From: Bacillota bacterium
GTDB taxonomy: Bacteria; Bacillota; Clostridia; Lachnospirales; Lachnospiraceae
Direction: 5' to 3'
DNA length: 30,272 nt
NCBI GenBank assembly: GCA_023393095.1
Contig: JAEWMT010000017.1
Coordinates: 1-30,272, forward strand
The position numbers and the translations under genes are program-made. Under the pieces are notes generated by a model that searched no databases, was not told where the DNA came from, and was given only the letters and a program-made list of their open reading frames with translations. Shown here in pieces: positions 1 through 8,500 of the stretch. Position 1 is the stretch's first letter, and each line of letters opens with the position of its first letter.

Positions 1-762
1 ACAATAGATAATATCGAATATGAAATTATTGAAAAAGAAACCAATGGCTTCTTAGGAATGTTCGGTAAACCTGCTAAGATTAGAGCAAGAATTAAAGTTA
101 CTTTGGAATATAATGCAAAGAAGTTCCTTGATAATGTATTCCATGCAATGGGTATTAAAGCTGATATTAATGTAGAATTTGATCAGGATAATTCTACAAT
201 TGAAATTAATATGAATGGAGAAGAGATGGGTGTATTAATCGGTAAAAGAGGACAAACCCTAGATTCTCTTCAATATCTTGTTAGTCTTGTAATTAATAAA
301 AATAGTGAAAACTATATCAAAGTTAAATTGGATACTGAAAACTATAGGGAGAGAAGAAAAGAAACATTGGAGAATCTTGCAAAGAATATTGCTTTTAAGG
401 TAAAGAGAACCAGAAAGCCAGTATCTTTAGAACCGATGAACCCTTATGAGAGAAGAATTATCCATTCTGCATTACAAAATGATAAGTATATAGAAACATA
501 TTCTGAAGGAGAAGAACCTTACAGAAGAGTCGTTATTAATATTAATAAATCTTTCAAGGAGACTAGGTTTAATAATAATAAACCGGGTAATGGATATAAA
601 AAAGATTATAATAACGGTGCGACTAATAAGAATTACAAAAAGCCTTATAATGTAAGTAAGAGCGGTTATAACAAGAATTACAGCTCTGATTATAAGAAAG
701 ACTATGAGAAATATAAAGAAAGTAAAATGAAGAAGGAAGAACAACCGGTTGAAACTGTTTAA
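1..762 (+). CDS. jag: Jag/KhpB RNA-binding protein (5' end cut by window)
   Basis: The frame is open from base 1, and the first codons read like the end of the Jag N-terminal domain (EYEIIEKETNGFLGMFGKPA), so the gene starts before the window and the ATG at 58 is internal. A KH-type domain follows, with GxxG loop GKRG around residues 82-85. An R3H domain carries the R-x4-H signature in the ERRIIHSAL stretch. This family binds RNA and, as KhpB with KhpA, affects cell elongation and division in Firmicutes; that is family knowledge. After R3H there is a tail of about 60 residues rich in Lys, Asn and Tyr with repeated YKK/NYKK motifs, probably disordered and possibly an additional RNA contact. 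Upstream neighbours outside the window are expected to be yidC, rnpA and rpmH. The gene ends just before a strong terminator. Confidence 0.93.
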   Translation, partial: TIDNIEYEIIEKETNGFLGMFGKPAKIRARIKVTLEYNAKKFLDNVFHAMGIKADINVEFDQDNSTIEINMNGEEMGVLIGKRGQTLDSLQYLVSLVINKNSENYIKVKLDTENYRERRKETLENLAKNIAFKVKRTRKPVSLEPMNPYERRIIHSALQNDKYIETYSEGEEPYRRVVININKSFKETRFNNNKPGNGYKKDYNNGATNKNYKKPYNVSKSGYNKNYSSDYKKDYEKYKESKMKKEEQPVETV

Positions 763-786
763 AGACTAAATAACATGATTAGAAGG

Positions 787-823
787 GGTGTCTGAAGTTT
801 ACATACTTTAAGACACCTTTTTA
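787..823 (+). terminator. Rho-independent terminator after jag
   Basis: GGTGTCT (787-793) pairs with AGACACC (811-817), and AAGT pairs with ACTT further in. The stem is followed directly by TTTTT. It lies 25 bases after the jag stop and ends the rpmH-jag type transcript, so mnmE needs its own promoter. Confidence 0.85.
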
Positions 824-937
824 TTCATGGCGAAAAATAACACTTTTATTTATAATAATATGAAATTATAATTAAGTAATTACGAAGATCAAAAATTATT
901 TTATTGTAAACACAACAAATACTATTTTGGAGCAAAA

Positions 938-965
938 TTGTAGTGTTTAAACACTTATGTATAAT
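938..965 (+). promoter_or_regulatory. Candidate mnmE promoter with palindrome in the spacer
   Basis: TTGTAG (938-943), a 16-base spacer and TATAAT (960-965) lie about 100 bases before the mnmE start. The -10 is perfect; the -35 matches only its first three bases. A 14-base perfect palindrome, AGTGTTTAAACACT, occupies 942-955, between the two boxes, which is where a repressor operator could sit. The 831-1062 gap otherwise shows no gene. Confidence 0.5.
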
Positions 966-1062
966 ATGTTGGAACGGAAGAATGTGATTTGCTATTTATA
1001 CAATTACAAAGACAATATAGTTCCTTAATTACTTATAAAATATTTTAAAATGGAGGTAAGGC

Positions 1063-2439
1063 ATGAAAACAGAGACTATAGCTGCAATTGCTACCGGATT
1101 AAGCAATGCAGGAATTAGTATTGTAAGAATCAACGGTAGTGATGCTTTCAGGATCATTGATAAGATTTACAAATCCAAATCAGGAACTAAAGTTCTGTCA
1201 AATGAAAACAGCCATACCATTCATTATGGCTTTATTATAGATAATGAACAAATCATCGATGAAGTTATGGTTGTTATAATGAAAGCACCTTCGACTTATA
1301 CAAGAGAAGATGTAATAGAAATTAATTGTCATGGTGGAATTGTTGTAACAAGAAGAATTCTAGAAATAGTTTTAAAGCATGGAGCTAGAATAGCGGAACC
1401 CGGAGAATTTACAAAAAGAGCATTTTTAAACGGTAGAATTGATTTATCTCAAGCAGAAGCCGTTTGTGATATCATTCATGCTAAAAATGAGCTGGCGTTA
1501 CAGAATTCATTAAAACAATTAAGAGGAAATGAATTTAAAATTATAAAAGATTTAAGAGAAAAGATATTGCGTGATATTGCTTATATTGAAGCAGCCCTCG
1601 ATGATCCCGAGAATATCACTCTGGATGGCTTTCGTGAGGCATTGAGTGAACATATTAATACAAATTGTAAGCAGATTGAACAATTGATTCAAGAATCTAA
1701 GAATGGTAAGATAATTAAGGAAGGAATTAAGACGGTTATTATAGGAAAACCGAATGCAGGCAAATCGAGCCTGATGAATCTTCTTCTTGGTGAAGAAAGA
1801 GCCATTGTTACCGACATCGCAGGAACTACTAGAGACACTCTGGAGGAAACAATTAATATAGATGGTATTATACTTAATATAATTGATACTGCCGGTATCC
1901 GTGATACGAAAGATATTATCGAGAAAATGGGAGTGGACAAGGCTTTACGGATTGCATCTGATGCAGATTTAATCGTATTTGTTCTAGATTCCTCTACTAA
2001 TATTGATGAAAATGACGAAGCTATCTTAGAGCTGATTAAAGATAAAAAGGCAATATTATTACTAAATAAGTCAGACTTGGACTCAAAAGTAACATGGAAC
2101 GATATAAAAAGAAAAACTAATCATCCGGTTATTAATATATCTGTAAAAGAAAATTCCGGAATAGATGAATTTTCACAGACAATTCGAGATATCTTCTTTG
2201 GAGGGGAACTATCCTTTAATGAAGATATATACATTACGAATGACAGACACAGAGAGGCTTTTATTGAAGCCCTTAATAGTATGGAACTAGTTATGACAAG
2301 TATAGAAGATAACATGCCAGAGGACTTTTATTCGATAGATCTTATGAATGCATATGAGGCATTAGGAAGAATTATAGGGGAAAATGTAGAAGAAGATCTG
2401 GTTAATATGATTTTTAAAGAATTCTGTATGGGAAAGTAA
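1063..2439 (+). CDS. mnmE: tRNA uridine-5-carboxymethylaminomethyl modification GTPase MnmE
   Basis: MnmE works with MnmG to add the (carboxymethyl)aminomethyl group at C5 of the wobble uridine in several tRNAs, using GTP and a folate one-carbon unit. The 458-residue length is normal. An N-terminal tetrahydrofolate-binding domain starts at IAAIATG. The inserted G domain shows G1 GKPNAGKSS (residues 228-236), G3 DTAGIRDT (from about 275) and G4 NKSD (about 335). The protein ends in FCMGK, the family's C-terminal Cys-containing C-x-GK signature. The start is the ATG preceded by TGGAGGTAAGG. mnmG follows 85 bases later, probably on the same transcript. Confidence 0.97.
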   Translation: MKTETIAAIATGLSNAGISIVRINGSDAFRIIDKIYKSKSGTKVLSNENSHTIHYGFIIDNEQIIDEVMVVIMKAPSTYTREDVIEINCHGGIVVTRRILEIVLKHGARIAEPGEFTKRAFLNGRIDLSQAEAVCDIIHAKNELALQNSLKQLRGNEFKIIKDLREKILRDIAYIEAALDDPENITLDGFREALSEHINTNCKQIEQLIQESKNGKIIKEGIKTVIIGKPNAGKSSLMNLLLGEERAIVTDIAGTTRDTLEETINIDGIILNIIDTAGIRDTKDIIEKMGVDKALRIASDADLIVFVLDSSTNIDENDEAILELIKDKKAILLLNKSDLDSKVTWNDIKRKTNHPVINISVKENSGIDEFSQTIRDIFFGGELSFNEDIYITNDRHREAFIEALNSMELVMTSIEDNMPEDFYSIDLMNAYEALGRIIGENVEEDLVNMIFKEFCMGK

Positions 2440-2524
2440 TTTATATTATAAAAGAATTTGCATGGAAATAATTTTTATTGTATACGTGTTTATTCCGCGA
2501 TAAGCGGTAGAATGGAGGATAATA

Positions 2525-4414
2525 ATGTCATACGTGTATGAAGAATATGACGTTGTAGTCGTAGGTGCAGGTCATGCAGGTTGTGAAGCAGCTTTGGCTT
2601 GTGCAAGATTATCTCTAAATACTTTAATATTCACAGTTAGTGTTGAAAGTATTGCAATGATGCCCTGTAATCCGAATGTAGGGGGAACCTCTAAAGGACA
2701 TCTGGTAAGAGAAATTGATGCGCTTGGCGGAGAGATGGGAAAGAATATAGATAAAACTTATATCCAGTCAAAGATGTTAAATGTTTCAAAAGGACCTGCA
2801 GTGCATTCCCTACGTGCCCAAGCTGATAAACAGGAATATTCAAAATCAATGAGAAAGGTATTGGAAAATACACCTAATCTTACAATTAAGCAGGGAGAAA
2901 TAACAGAAATTATTACAGAAAATAATAAAATAACTGGTGTAAAAACTTACTCAGGTGCAATATATCCTTGTAAAGCTGTCATTTTATGTACTGGAACCTA
3001 TTTGAACGCAAGATGCATCTATGGTGATGTAGTTAATAAGACAGGCCCGAATGGTCTCCAATCTGCGACTCATTTAACAGATTCACTGATTGCACTTGGA
3101 ATTGATATGTATCGTTTTAAAACCGGAACTCCTGCCAGAATAGACAGAAGATCCATTGATTTTAGCAAAATGGAGGAACAGTTTGGTGATGAGAAGGTTG
3201 TACCATTCTCATTTACAACAAAGTCGGAAGATATTCAAAAAGAGCAGGTTTCCTGCTGGTTGACTTATACTAATGAGAAGACTCATAAAATTATTCGAGA
3301 AAATATTGACAGATCTCCTCTCTATTCCGGAAATATCAAAGGAACAGGACCCAGATACTGCCCATCTATTGAAGATAAAGTAGTTAAATTTGCTGATAAG
3401 GAAAGACATCAGGTATTTATTGAACCGGAAGGCAATGATACGAATGAAATGTATATTGCAGGAATGTCCAGTTCATTACCGGAGGATGTTCAGTATCAGA
3501 TGTATCGATCTGTTCCAGGTCTAGAAAATGCGAATATTGTAAGAAACGCATATGCAATTGAATATGACTGTATTAATCCAATGCAATTGAAACCTTCTTT
3601 GGAATTTAAAAAAGTGGATGGTTTATTTGCAGGCGGCCAGTTTAATGGTAGTTCAGGATATGAAGAAGCGGCAGCTCAAGGATTGGTTGCAGGGATAAAT
3701 GCATCTATGAAGCTATTAGGAAGAGAGCCTTTAATTCTGGATCGTTCACAGGCATATATTGGTGTGCTGATTGATGATCTTGTAACGAAGGAAACACATG
3801 AACCATACCGTATGATGACATCAAGAGCAGAATACCGATTACTATTAAGACAGGATAATGCAGATCTAAGATTAACTGAGAAGGGTTATGAAATTGGTCT
3901 GATTAACGAAGAACGTTATCATAAATTAATTGATAAAAAAGAAAAAATTAATAGTGAAATTCAAAGACTAGAGAAAACTAATATCGGTGCCAACAAAGAG
4001 GTTCAGGAGCTTCTTATAAAGTATAATAGTTCTGAACTGAATACTGCTACAACTTTGGCAGAACTAATTCGTAGACCGGAGCTTGACTATGAAATACTGG
4101 AGGCTATTGATAAAGAAAGAAAGCCTTTGGATGATGATGTAATTGAGCAGGTTAATATCAATATCAAATATGATGGATATATCAAAAGACAGCTGCGTCA
4201 GGTAGATCAATTTAAGAAGCTTGAGAATAGACGTATCTCAGACGATATTGATTATATGGCAGTTCCAAGTCTTAGAATTGAAGCTAGGCAAAAGCTTGAA
4301 AAATTTCGTCCTATATCAATAGGACAGGCATCAAGAATTTCGGGTGTTTCGCCCGCTGACATATCCGTATTACTGGTTTATTTATCACAGTATAATGTTA
4401 ATAAAAATAAATAG
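2525..4414 (+). CDS. mnmG: tRNA uridine-5-carboxymethylaminomethyl modification enzyme MnmG (GidA)
   Basis: This is the FAD-dependent partner of MnmE in wobble-uridine modification. The 629-residue length is typical. The Rossmann dinucleotide-binding motif VVVVGAGHAGCEAA begins around residue 10. The conserved MMPCNPNVGG stretch and the KTGTPARI motif follow. The Cys-containing EYDCINPMQL segment and the FAGGQFNGSSGYEEAAAQG block are also present, as is the helical C-terminal domain ending near SRISGVSPADISVLL. The start is the ATG after TGGAGGATAATA. A small CCGC/GCGG hairpin (2495-2507) lies just before this ribosome-binding site. rsmG, usually next door, is separated here by 330 bases of repeats. 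Confidence 0.97.
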   Translation: MSYVYEEYDVVVVGAGHAGCEAALACARLSLNTLIFTVSVESIAMMPCNPNVGGTSKGHLVREIDALGGEMGKNIDKTYIQSKMLNVSKGPAVHSLRAQADKQEYSKSMRKVLENTPNLTIKQGEITEIITENNKITGVKTYSGAIYPCKAVILCTGTYLNARCIYGDVVNKTGPNGLQSATHLTDSLIALGIDMYRFKTGTPARIDRRSIDFSKMEEQFGDEKVVPFSFTTKSEDIQKEQVSCWLTYTNEKTHKIIRENIDRSPLYSGNIKGTGPRYCPSIEDKVVKFADKERHQVFIEPEGNDTNEMYIAGMSSSLPEDVQYQMYRSVPGLENANIVRNAYAIEYDCINPMQLKPSLEFKKVDGLFAGGQFNGSSGYEEAAAQGLVAGINASMKLLGREPLILDRSQAYIGVLIDDLVTKETHEPYRMMTSRAEYRLLLRQDNADLRLTEKGYEIGLINEERYHKLIDKKEKINSEIQRLEKTNIGANKEVQELLIKYNSSELNTATTLAELIRRPELDYEILEAIDKERKPLDDDVIEQVNINIKYDGYIKRQLRQVDQFKKLENRRISDDIDYMAVPSLRIEARQKLEKFRPISIGQASRISGVSPADISVLLVYLSQYNVNKNK

Positions 4415-4437
4415 TAACATATAAGGTTCGGGTGTCG

Positions 4438-4680
4438 AATTCTCACGCTCATTTACTCTATATCACAGATAAAGAAAACGTTGCGTGAGAATTTGACAAG
4501 CCTCCGGCGGATGCACACTCGTTTTGCTCGGCGCTTATTATGAAGGTTTTCATAATAATTTCTCACGATGATTTACTCTGTACCACAGATAAAGAAAATG
4601 TTGGGTGAGAATTAGACAAGCCTCCGGTGGATGCACACTCGCTCCTCTTGAATCTTATAATGAAGGTTTATATAATATAT
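4438..4680 (+). repeat. Tandem dimer of a 120-bp repeat with internal inverted repeats
   Basis: Unit 1 (4441-4560) and unit 2 (4561-4680) have exactly the same 120-base period. They differ at only seven positions in their first 60 bases and more in the second half. Each unit opens with an inverted pair; in unit 1 it is AATTCTCACGC (4438-4448) and GCGTGAGAATT (4483-4493), perfect over 11 bases. A shared CCTCCGG(C/T)GG segment and a TGAAGGTTT tail follow. In unit 1 the tail forms a 10-base perfect hairpin, TTATTATGAA/TTCATAATAA (4536-4559). No protein is encoded. A degenerate inverted dimer lies at 8501-8694. This looks like a dispersed extragenic repeat family. Confidence 0.85.
4648..4676 (+). 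promoter_or_regulatory. Candidate rsmG promoter inside repeat unit 2
   Basis: TTGAAT (4648-4653), a 17-base spacer and TATAAT (4671-4676) predict a start about 62 bases before rsmG. Both boxes fall within the diverged second half of repeat unit 2; the matching positions of unit 1 read CTCGGC and do not form a promoter. Confidence 0.5.
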
Positions 4681-4744
4681 ACCTTAATACGGTACAGATA
4701 TTATTTTGTTATATAATATCGGAAAGGTATGGTCTCTGTAGTTT

Positions 4745-5473
4745 ATGTTATTTAGCAATTATCCCGATTTTAGTTTATTTGAAAAATGTTTGAGTGAATT
4801 GAATATTGAATTAACAGATATACAAAAGCAGCAGTTTGTTGATTATTATGAATTTCTTATTGAAAAGAATAAGGTTATGAATTTAACAGCAATAACTGAT
4901 TTTAGTGAAGTTGTAATAAAGCATTTTATTGATAGCCTGTCCTTAACAAAGGTATACCAACCGAAAAATGAAAAAATATTGGATTTAGGAACTGGTGCTG
5001 GGCTTCCGGGTATTCCACTTAAAATTGTATTTCCGGATACGGATATTCTTTTATTAGATTCATTAAATAAAAGAATTATTTTTCTAAATGAAGTTATTGA
5101 TAAACTAGGATTGAAGAAAATTAAAGCACTACATGGTAGAGCAGAGGACTACGGAAAAGATATCAAATACAGAGAACATTTTGATTTATGCGTATCCAGG
5201 GCAGTAGCTAAATTAGCATCACTTTCAGAATATTGTCTTCCTTTTGTTAAAAAAGGCGGATGTTTTATATCTTATAAATCTGGTCAGATTATGGAAGAAT
5301 TGAATTCTTCACAAAATGCATTCCAAACACTTGGAGCAAAACTTGAGAAGGTAGAAGAATTTAATCTTCCTGGAACGGATATAGAAAGAACACTTATTGT
5401 ATTAAAGAAGGAAAGGGTAACTCCTAAGAATTATCCGAGAAGTGCCGGAAAGCCTTCTAAAGAACCACTTTAA
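4745..5473 (+). CDS. rsmG: 16S rRNA (guanine(527)-N7)-methyltransferase RsmG
   Basis: RsmG uses S-adenosylmethionine to methylate G527 in the 530 loop of 16S rRNA. The 242-residue length is normal. The helical N-terminus matches the family (FVDYYEFLIEKNKVMNLTAI). Motif I is ILDLGTGAGLPGIPLKI, and the later VSRAVAKL and FVKKGGCFISYKSGQ segments are also typical. The ATG at 4745 is the first possible start because an in-frame TAG lies at 4739-4741. Its ribosome-binding site is weak: the nearest purine run, GGAAAGG, is about 20 bases upstream. The gene lies in the usual place after mnmG, but the dimeric repeat separates them. Confidence 0.95.
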   Translation: MLFSNYPDFSLFEKCLSELNIELTDIQKQQFVDYYEFLIEKNKVMNLTAITDFSEVVIKHFIDSLSLTKVYQPKNEKILDLGTGAGLPGIPLKIVFPDTDILLLDSLNKRIIFLNEVIDKLGLKKIKALHGRAEDYGKDIKYREHFDLCVSRAVAKLASLSEYCLPFVKKGGCFISYKSGQIMEELNSSQNAFQTLGAKLEKVEEFNLPGTDIERTLIVLKKERVTPKNYPRSAGKPSKEPL

Positions 5474-5495
5474 TAAAAGAAAGGGGTAGATTAGT

Positions 5496-5975
5496 ATGAT
5501 ACAGGGAAAATTATTTTCTTATGGTGATGATTTAAGTGAAATATATAATATTAGAAGGAAAGTATTTATTGAAGAACTAGCCGTACCAGAAGATATTGAA
5601 TTTGATGATTTGGATAACGAGGCCATTCATGTTTTAGTATATGAAGAAGCTTCAAATATTAACTCAAATGATATGACAAAAAAGAAAATCCCAGTAGCAA
5701 CCGGTAGGATCGTATATGAAGGAGACTCTTGTAAGATAGATCATATCGCAGTGTTAAATAATTATAGAAATTTAAAATATGGTGATTTTACTGTAAAGAT
5801 GCTAATAAACAGAGCATTTACTGCAGGTATAAGTACAGTAACATTAACAGCAAAAAAGGAAATAGAAGGTTTCTTTAAAAAGATTGGTTTTGAAGCTATA
5901 AATTATGATCTAAATTATAATACAGTGGATATGATAATCAAAGAATATAATGTCAAAAGGCCCTGTGGAAGGTAA
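5496..5975 (+). CDS. GNAT-family N-acetyltransferase, substrate unknown
   Basis: The 159-residue product has the GNAT layout. An N-terminal region (LSEIYNIRRKVFIEELAVPEDIEFDDLD) resembles the acyl-CoA acetyltransferase group with an R-x-x-VF start. A beta-strand block, PVATGRIVYEGDSCKIDHIAV, leads into the acetyl-CoA loop. That loop, NYRNLKYGDF, is a variant of the usual Q/R-x-x-G-x-G/A and lacks one of the glycines. The C-terminal FFKKIGFEAI matches the typical FYEKxGF motif. It starts 22 bases after rsmG with a good AAAGGGG site, so it is probably co-transcribed. The substrate (small amine, antibiotic or protein N-terminus) cannot be read from sequence. Confidence 0.8.
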   Translation: MIQGKLFSYGDDLSEIYNIRRKVFIEELAVPEDIEFDDLDNEAIHVLVYEEASNINSNDMTKKKIPVATGRIVYEGDSCKIDHIAVLNNYRNLKYGDFTVKMLINRAFTAGISTVTLTAKKEIEGFFKKIGFEAINYDLNYNTVDMIIKEYNVKRPCGR

Positions 5976-6089
5976 TATATACTATATACACAAATAATGC
6001 TTTAAAAATCTCTATTTTTGTAATATTATATAATAAAATTATACGTTTGACTGATTTTAATCAGAACTTCATAAGGAAAGGACGTATAT

Positions 6090-7241
6090 ATGAAAGATAA
6101 TAATTTAGAATCGGAAAATATAGAAGATATAAATCATGAAGTAAAAAATAATGAAGATATATATGAAAAGCATGACTATCAAGAAGAAAAAAATGATGAG
6201 ATAAAAGCATCAAGCCTTTTATTGAGAGATTTAGCTGTTGATTTTGAAGAACAGTTATATCTAGTAAAAAAAGATTTTAAAATTAATGTAATAAAGCTTC
6301 AGGAAAAAGAACAGGAAGTTAAAGATATTGAGCGAACAAAAGATCATCATCTTGAAATGTTTTCACCAATGTATAAAAAAGCTTTTTCTACAAAAGAGAT
6401 AGAAGAAGAGATTGAAAAAATAAAAATACATATTAATGAACTGGAACAAGAACAGCAAATGCTTTTGTGTAAAATATCTGGTTTAAAAACAGCATCCAGA
6501 TATTTAGATTCTTTTAGCGAAAATGAAGAAAATAGTGAGTTGGGTAAAACTACTGAGCATATACAAAGGATTAAAGAAAAGGGTCTAGGTATTTTAGAAG
6601 CTCAGGAAGTTGAACGACAAAGAATTGCACGGGATCTGCATGATACGACAGTTCAAAATTTAACAAGTTTAGTACATAAATCAGAACTTTGTGTTAAATT
6701 AATTGATATTGATACCATTCGTGCAAAACTAGAATTAAATGTAATGTCAAATACATTAAAAATGATTATTAATGATATGAGAGGAATTATATATAATCTT
6801 AAACCTATGACTTTAGATGATTTAGGATTAACAATAACAATACAACGATACGCAAACAAGATTACAAATCTAAATAATATACATGTTAAAGTAACGGCTA
6901 ACGATGAACCTAATGATATTTTACCAGTTTTCAAATTAACGATTTTCCGTATTATACAGGAAGCATGTAATAATATTATAAAACATGCGAATGCTACTTT
7001 TATTTATTTAGACTTAAATTATGAGGAAAATAGAATTAATTTAGCAATAAAAGATAATGGAATAGGGTTTGATATTAACAAATTCAATAGTTCTGATAAG
7101 GTATCCAGCTTTGGCTTATCTATTATGAAAGAAAGAATATCACTATTATCAGGATCTTTAGAAATAAAGTCAGAATACGGAAAAGGAACTTTAATTACTG
7201 TTACTATTCCGATTTCAATAAACGAAGGAGGAGACAAATGA
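6090..7241 (+). CDS. Cytoplasmic DegS-like sensor histidine kinase
   Basis: This 383-residue protein has no transmembrane segment and is close in length to Bacillus DegS (385 residues; family knowledge). An acidic N-terminus is followed by a long coiled-coil region (about residues 45-150) resembling the DegS sensor domain, including a FSTKEIEEEIEKI segment. The HisKA_3 dimerisation motif ERQRIARDLHD carries the phospho-acceptor His184. The HATPase domain shows the N box (EACNNIIKHA), the G1 box (DNGIGFD) and a G2-like GLSIMKERISLLSG. Its stop overlaps the start of the response regulator by 4 bases (ATGA), so the two are translationally coupled. The signal is unknown. The pair is inserted where parA would usually follow rsmG. 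Confidence 0.9.
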   Translation: MKDNNLESENIEDINHEVKNNEDIYEKHDYQEEKNDEIKASSLLLRDLAVDFEEQLYLVKKDFKINVIKLQEKEQEVKDIERTKDHHLEMFSPMYKKAFSTKEIEEEIEKIKIHINELEQEQQMLLCKISGLKTASRYLDSFSENEENSELGKTTEHIQRIKEKGLGILEAQEVERQRIARDLHDTTVQNLTSLVHKSELCVKLIDIDTIRAKLELNVMSNTLKMIINDMRGIIYNLKPMTLDDLGLTITIQRYANKITNLNNIHVKVTANDEPNDILPVFKLTIFRIIQEACNNIIKHANATFIYLDLNYEENRINLAIKDNGIGFDINKFNSSDKVSSFGLSIMKERISLLSGSLEIKSEYGKGTLITVTIPISINEGGDK

Positions 7242-7891
7242 ATAAACCGATAAATGTAATGATTGCAGATGATCATTCAATGGTTAGGGAGGGAATTAAA
7301 CAGCTTCTTGAGTTAGATGGTGATATTATTGTTAATACTGAGGCAAATAATGGAAAGCAATGTATTGAGTTATTAGATGATAGACAAACAGATGTTCTGT
7401 TATTGGATATTAATATGCCTAATATGAACGGTTTACAGGTACTCCAGTATATTAGAGATAAGAAAATCAAGGTGAAAGTTCTTATACTGACGATACACAA
7501 CGAAGTAGAGTATTTAATGAGAGCAGTAGAGATTGGTGTCGATGGGTATGTATTAAAGGATTCCGATTCTTCTGTTTTAAAAAAAGCTATATTTAATGTT
7601 TATAATGGTGAAGTATACATTCAACCTGAATTAACAAATTTATTGAAGATGAAAATGGATGAAAAGAATAGTAATGCAGACAGCTATGAAGATTCATTAA
7701 CAAAAAGAGAAATTGAAGTTCTTAAATTAATAGCTGAAGGCCTTTTTAATAAGGAAATAGCATATACCTTAGATATCAGTGAAAAAACAGTAAAGAATCA
7801 TGTATCTAATATATTTAAGAAAATAAATGTATCTGATCGTACTCAGGCTGCTGTATATGCTATAAAAAATAATATAGTTGATATATTTTAA
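7238..7891 (+). CDS. NarL/DegU-family response regulator
   Basis: The 217-residue protein has an N-terminal receiver domain, with acidic pocket IADDHS, phospho-acceptor Asp57 in LLLDINMP, a conserved Thr/Ser region and Lys in YVLKDSD. A linker leads to a C-terminal LuxR-type helix-turn-helix (LTKREIEVLKLIAEGLFNKE to SEKTVKNHVSNIFKKI). It is the cognate partner of the kinase, whose stop codon it overlaps by 4 bases. In Bacillus the DegSU pair controls exoenzymes, motility and biofilm; which genes this pair controls cannot be seen here. No terminator with a U tract follows; the parS palindrome lies 60 bases downstream. Confidence 0.92.
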   Translation: MNKPINVMIADDHSMVREGIKQLLELDGDIIVNTEANNGKQCIELLDDRQTDVLLLDINMPNMNGLQVLQYIRDKKIKVKVLILTIHNEVEYLMRAVEIGVDGYVLKDSDSSVLKKAIFNVYNGEVYIQPELTNLLKMKMDEKNSNADSYEDSLTKREIEVLKLIAEGLFNKEIAYTLDISEKTVKNHVSNIFKKINVSDRTQAAVYAIKNNIVDIF

Positions 7892-7952
7892 AGGTTATGT
7901 TAATAGAAATTATATATAGAATTAAGAATTTAAGAAGTGAGTAAGTTAAGAA

Positions 7953-7992
7953 AGAGGAGTTGAATGTTTCACGTGAAACATTCAACTCCTCT
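7953..7992. promoter_or_regulatory. parS centromere site inside a 40-bp perfect palindrome
   Basis: The 16-base core TGTTTCACGTGAAACA (7965-7980) is a perfect ParB-binding parS site. Its symmetry continues without a mismatch for 12 more bases on each side, giving a 40-base perfect palindrome at 7953-7992. The two parS sites of the window lie 900 bases before and within the parA-parB operon. ParB loading here would support origin segregation. No T tract follows, so it is not a standard terminator. Confidence 0.93.
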
Positions 7993-8500
7993 CGTGCTAA
8001 TTCTAAGATAAAGCTTACCTCTATTAAGTGTAGAAATATTTATAGATATGAGATTAATGTTCCGGATTTCTGAATGTATTATGTGGTAAGTTTATCAAGG
8101 CCATATATAAAGTAAGGTTCCTATGATGTTCGGAAAATACTTACGCTTAATAATAAAATATATTATCCATCTCTTAAGTACGACAAGATGTAATTTAGTA
8201 TTGAATATAGTTGGATAATACCATTATAGAACAAAAGTCATTATAATTATAACGTTTAGTAAATACTGAATTAAATAAGAAATTCAAACATCTCATGTAG
8301 AGTATCCCGCATTTAAGAATCAAGATATTTCTTTAGACTTACTAAGCTGGCTTATATTATATAAACCTTTGTAATAATTAAGATACGAAATGAAAGAACA
8401 ATCGATAGGGGCTGTGTAATTTTACTCATTGTTTTAATTATATGTGATGGTATGTATACAAGCAAAAAATTATTAAAGTTATATTAAAGCCTTACTAAGA
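7993..8500. other. AT-rich intergenic region without a recognisable gene
   Basis: About 500 bases between the parS palindrome and the inverted repeat dimer. I see no convincing ORF, RNA gene or strong terminator. A short stretch at 8407-8424 (AGGGGCTGTGTAATTTTA) resembles one end of the MITE-like element found near 17.9 kb, but no matching second end is visible, so it may be a remnant. Confidence 0.5.

Noticed and set aside
4605..4793. 62-codon open frame overlapping the second repeat and the rsmG start
   Set aside because: It runs through repeat DNA, lacks a ribosome-binding site and overlaps rsmG in another frame.
6047..6075. Promoter TTGACT-17-CATAAG before the DegS-like kinase
   Set aside because: The -10 would overlap the ribosome-binding site and leave a leader of only about 8 bases.
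7953..7992. Rho-independent terminator for the DegU-like gene
   Set aside because: The centre is an exact parS site and no T tract follows; symmetry is explained better as a ParB site, though an RNA hairpin cannot be excluded.
8160..8220. Possible DnaA boxes (TTATCCATC and, on the minus strand, TTATCCAAC)
   Set aside because: Each matches only seven of nine consensus positions and just two occur. An origin is expected near dnaA, outside the window.
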